From the NCBI GenBank assembly GCA_033558025.1, contig JAUCEF010000010.1, positions 1,947,001 to 2,011,000 of the forward strand: a DNA stretch of 64,000 nucleotides, written 5' to 3'. Made by a program: the position numbers and the translations under genes. Source of the stretch: Phytophthora sp. 'mugwort' (lineage: Eukaryota; Oomycota; Peronosporomycetes; Peronosporales; Peronosporaceae). The notes under the pieces are model-generated. The model had not been told where the DNA came from. It did not search any database and saw nothing but the letters and a program-made list of their open reading frames with translations. Numbering within the stretch: the first letter of the stretch is position 1; each line of letters opens with the position of its first letter. Below, piece by piece: positions 63,833 through 64,000 of this stretch.

Positions 63833-64000
63833 GAGGCATCATTGATCAAGCATCATTGAGGCATCATTAGGTAGCTTAAGTCTATCATGCTTTTCTCAAT
63901 GATGCTTGAGGCATCATTGATCAAGCATCATTGAGGCATCATTAGGTAGCTTAAGTCTATCACGGTAGATATGTACAGCAATCAACTTATCAATGATAAC
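63751..64000. repeat. Large inverted repeat at the right window edge
   Basis: The left arm from 63751 (GTTATCATTGATAAATTGAT) through about 63815 and the sequence ending at 64000 are reverse complements over about 65 bp with a few mismatches. The arms may continue past the window. The left arm belongs to the preceding ORF; the right arm is its inverted copy. Confidence 0.9.
63813..63962. repeat. Two tandem 75-bp self-complementary units
   Basis: The unit 63813-63887 is repeated at 63888-63962, identical by eye. Each unit is itself nearly palindromic (CAATGATGCTTGAGGCATCATTG, a broken form of the arm tip), so the whole region is a nest of hairpins between the large arms. Confidence 0.88.

Larger units (their letters stand above)
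55090..64000. mobile_element. Maverick/Polinton element, left part, decayed
   Basis: Self-synthesising DNA transposon identified by a protein-primed type DNA polymerase B relic (55720-59534) followed by a retroviral-type integrase relic with chromodomain (59583-60702) on the same strand. Base composition shifts to AT-rich near 55 kb. Unknown ORF relics fill 60.8-63.8 kb. Terminal repeats were not found: the left limit is approximate (after the Crinkler end at 54909) and the right end lies beyond the window. No capsid, packaging ATPase or protease gene was recognised here. All genes show stops or shifts, so the copy is dead. Confidence 0.85.

Noticed and set aside
63813..63962. CRISPR-like repeats
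   Set aside because: Only two directly abutting 75-bp units with no unique spacers, in a eukaryotic transposon.
55090..64000. Integrated giant virus or active virus
   Set aside because: Polymerase plus chromodomain integrase fits Maverick/Polinton, and every gene is broken; no capsid gene is visible in the window.

Overview
The window reads as nuclear DNA of an oomycete, most likely a Phytophthora-type (Peronosporales) plant pathogen. The evidence is a GPCR-PIPK receptor kinase, a Crinkler effector relic, lineage-typical ankyrin and FYVE-type families, few short introns with GT-AG ends, and oomycete initiator-like sites about 40-60 bp upstream of several starts. Genes are intron-poor and closely packed in the first 40 kb. 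From about 40 kb to the end the DNA is gene-poor, full of transposon wreckage, and (by eye) more AT-rich after 55 kb.

Layout: 0-10 kb holds an ankyrin-repeat gene running off the left edge, a small unknown protein, a three-exon centrin-like gene, two-exon cytosolic malate dehydrogenase, and the GPCR-PIPK gene. 10-25 kb holds five members of a START-like/FYVE-like/GAF family (copies A pseudogene, B, C on +; D pseudogene, E on -), with a coiled-coil gene between C and D. 26.8-32 kb holds a dual-acylation-motif acidic repeat protein, a monoglyceride-lipase-like hydrolase and an Old Yellow Enzyme. 33-38 kb holds two more family members (F, truncated by a frameshift; G, full length). 38-40 kb holds a three-exon lamin-type intermediate-filament gene with a lamin tail domain.

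40-64 kb holds a Tc1/mariner element with perfect 24-bp ends and a dead transposase, a decayed PIF/Harbinger pair, a decayed Copia pol, a decayed BED/hAT transposase, a zinc-finger relic, a Crinkler pseudogene, and the left part of a decayed Maverick/Polinton (DNA polymerase B, chromodomain integrase, unknown ORFs). The Maverick carries two large inverted duplications, one inside the polymerase gene and one at the right window edge.

The family in the middle is the main system: membrane/lipid-type START and FYVE-like modules fused to a GAF sensor, amplified locally, with clear birth-and-death signs. The lamin gene is the most striking single gene. Exon models were built by hand from splice signals and frame; no searches were run.
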